Part shown: piece after piece, positions 62,736-64,000 of the stretch | Layout: the number at the start of each line of letters is the position of its first letter | How positions within the stretch are numbered: the first letter of the stretch is position 1 | Notes under the pieces: model-generated | What the model was told of the DNA's origin: nothing | Databases searched by the model: none | Seen by the model: only the letters and a program-made list of their open reading frames with translations | Assembly (NCBI GenBank): GCA_965242975.1 | Contig: CBDETS010000002.1 | Location: 372,001-436,000 of the forward strand | DNA length: 64,000 bases | DNA from: JAPPHA01 sp965242975 | GTDB taxonomy: Bacteria > Pseudomonadota > Alphaproteobacteria > Rhodobacterales > Rhodobacteraceae | Direction: 5' to 3' | Position numbers and translations under genes: made by a program

Positions 62736-63923
62736 CTGCTTTGACTGAATTGCCCTGAGTGTTTTTGAGTGGGCGATTCAAATTGTCACATGGCCGGATG
62801 GGTTTTGATCTGTCTGTCTCTGTGCATGTCAAACTTCGCAACCGTTTCGTTGGCAGATGACGAGCGCGCCGCGCTTGAAATGCTCTGTCGTCGTCGCAAG
62901 GTTGAAGCCTTGGTCTGGAAGCGTGCGCGGGCTTTTATACTGCTGGATGCAGGTTATGACCCCAAGATTGTTTGCGAGATATTGGACATCGGGCCTTCAG
63001 TTCTGATGGAATGGCGTTTTGCCTATAAAGCTGACGGTCTCGCATTCTTTGGCCTGAAGGATTACAGCCCGCGCGAGGGGCACCTGTCATTCCCTCAGGA
63101 AGAGGCGGTGAAAGAACATTTCAGCGAGCATCCGGCCCGCTGTGTCGATGAAATCCGCGCTTATATTCTGGCCGAGTTTGGTCAGAGCTACTGTCGTTCT
63201 GGTGCCTCAAAGCTGATGCGACGTTTGGGATTCGAGTACAAAAAGCCTCTCGCGCTTTCCGCGCAAGCCGATCCAGACCAGCAGCAGGCATTTATCGACT
63301 GGTACGAGGCGCTGATGACCGCCCTGTCGCCGGATGAGGCGGTTGTGTTTTCGGACGCCGTACACCCCGAATATCAGAGCCGCCCCGCGCATGGCTGGTT
63401 TCCCAAAGGGCAAAAGACCGCTGTGAAAACCACATCAGGTCGCAAGCGGCTCAACATTCAGGGGGCGCTCAATCTTGAAACCTTCCAGTTCACCTTCGTG
63501 GAGGGCGAGAAGATCAATGCCGAAACGACCCGGCAAATGCTGGAAAAGATCGAACAAAGCTACCCCACGAAGACCGCAATTCACGTTATCCTCGACAATG
63601 CGCGCTACCATCATGCAAAGATACTCACACCATGGCTGGAAAGCCCGGAGCGGCGCGTGAAATTGCACTTCTTGCCCTCATACGCCCCACATCTCAACGC
63701 GATCGAACGACTTTGGGGCATCATGCACAAATGGGTCACGCACAATCAGCATTACCCCAGCTTTGCCGCGTTCACCGTCGCCATATTCGAGTTCTTCCGA
63801 AAAACGCTGCCCGAAAACTGGACCAAATTCCGAGACACCGTTACCGACAATTTCCGCGTCGTAGCGACCCAAAACTACAAGGTGATCTGAGCAACAACAT
63901 TCAGGTCAATTCGGTCGCGGGAG
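62736..63923 (+). mobile_element. IS630-family element type B, complete
   Basis: 1188 bp bounded by TA (62734-62735, 63924-63925). Imperfect ends: CTGCTTTGACTGAATTG and (complement) CTCCCGCGACCGAATTG. Confidence 0.9.
62826..63890 (+). CDS. IS630-family transposase type B
   Basis: 354 residues from MSNFATVSLADDERAAL. N-terminal helix-turn-helix (PKIVCEILDIGPSVLMEWR), DDE core VVFSDAVHPE, VILDNARYHHAK, LNAIERLWGIMHK. An in-frame ATG at 62769 would add a hydrophobic leader, which is unlikely. Intact; a half copy is at 57292-57967. Confidence 0.93.
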   Translation: MSNFATVSLADDERAALEMLCRRRKVEALVWKRARAFILLDAGYDPKIVCEILDIGPSVLMEWRFAYKADGLAFFGLKDYSPREGHLSFPQEEAVKEHFSEHPARCVDEIRAYILAEFGQSYCRSGASKLMRRLGFEYKKPLALSAQADPDQQQAFIDWYEALMTALSPDEAVVFSDAVHPEYQSRPAHGWFPKGQKTAVKTTSGRKRLNIQGALNLETFQFTFVEGEKINAETTRQMLEKIEQSYPTKTAIHVILDNARYHHAKILTPWLESPERRVKLHFLPSYAPHLNAIERLWGIMHKWVTHNQHYPSFAAFTVAIFEFFRKTLPENWTKFRDTVTDNFRVVATQNYKVI

Positions 63924-64000
63924 TATATATACAAAGCATAGCAGTTTTTGTGTCTCTTTTCGACCCTGTTTGTTGCCTTACATATAGCTTCTTGCCCTTA
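63924..64000. other. A/T-rich window end
   Basis: 77 bp continuing the A/T-rich DNA seen at 62496-62735. No feature. Confidence 0.5.

Overview
The window looks like an accessory region of an alphaproteobacterium, most likely a member of the Rhodobacterales (roseobacter group). The basis is protein-level recognition: the style of Cas9/Cas1/Cas2, the queuosine genes, the mix of insertion sequences (IS) and the moderately high G+C. It could be a plasmid or a chromosomal island. I saw no replication origin, rRNA or tRNA. More than two thirds of the DNA is mobile elements, many nested inside each other, and most non-mobile genes are cut at one end by an IS.

Layout: 1-4.7 kb holds an IS21 copy, an IS427-type IS5 remnant split by an IS110/IS1111 element, and an IS1380 remnant. 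4.7-12.35 kb is a decaying type II-C CRISPR-Cas locus: cas9 with a frameshift, cas1 split by IS1634, intact cas2, and a two-repeat, one-spacer array fused to a truncated queF, which is followed by a truncated queE. 12.35-16.65 kb is an IS21 remnant and a large serine recombinase module split by another IS1111-type element. 16.65-19.55 kb has an IS6 copy, a truncated lipoprotein gene, one hypothetical gene and an IS5 (IS903-like) copy. 19.55-26.03 kb is an IS630 element interrupted by a roughly 4.4-kb Tn5053/Tn7-superfamily transposon. That transposon has about 164-bp inverted repeats and carries a resolvase, a TniA-like transposase, a TniB-like ATPase and an UPF0149/SEC-C protein; an IS1595 sits beside its right repeat. 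26.0-29.8 kb has an IclR-like regulator and IS fragments. 29.8-36.8 kb is a nested set: IS5 containing IS4 containing a second IS4-type, an IS1634 and an IS1111-type element. 36.8-39.5 kb holds IS630, IS427 and IS6 pieces. 39.5-44.4 kb is mostly non-mobile: a repeat-bearing secreted protein, a small membrane protein, a DUF1413-like gene and a LuxR-type autoinducer-binding protein. 44.4-46.9 kb is an intact IS21. 46.9-48.6 kb has a DUF1413-like/IclR-like gene pair and a recombinase fragment. 48.6-51.1 kb has a second IS6 type split by IS701. 51.2-56.8 kb is a two-gene envelope operon (outer-membrane beta-barrel plus DUF11/SdrD-B surface protein). 57.3-63.9 kb is IS630, IS6, IS4, IS21, IS256 and IS630 again.

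Functional reading: the CRISPR system has probably lost interference (cas9) and adaptation (cas1), although cas2 and the repeats are still clean. The least ordinary items are the SEC-C gene sitting where Tn5053-type elements carry tniQ, the CRISPR-queF junction, the three IS1111-type elements with long downstream non-coding segments expected to encode bridge RNAs, and the DUF1413/IclR-like pair that recurs in whole or part at three places with conserved upstream DNA.

All family names come from reading the translations. No database search was run.
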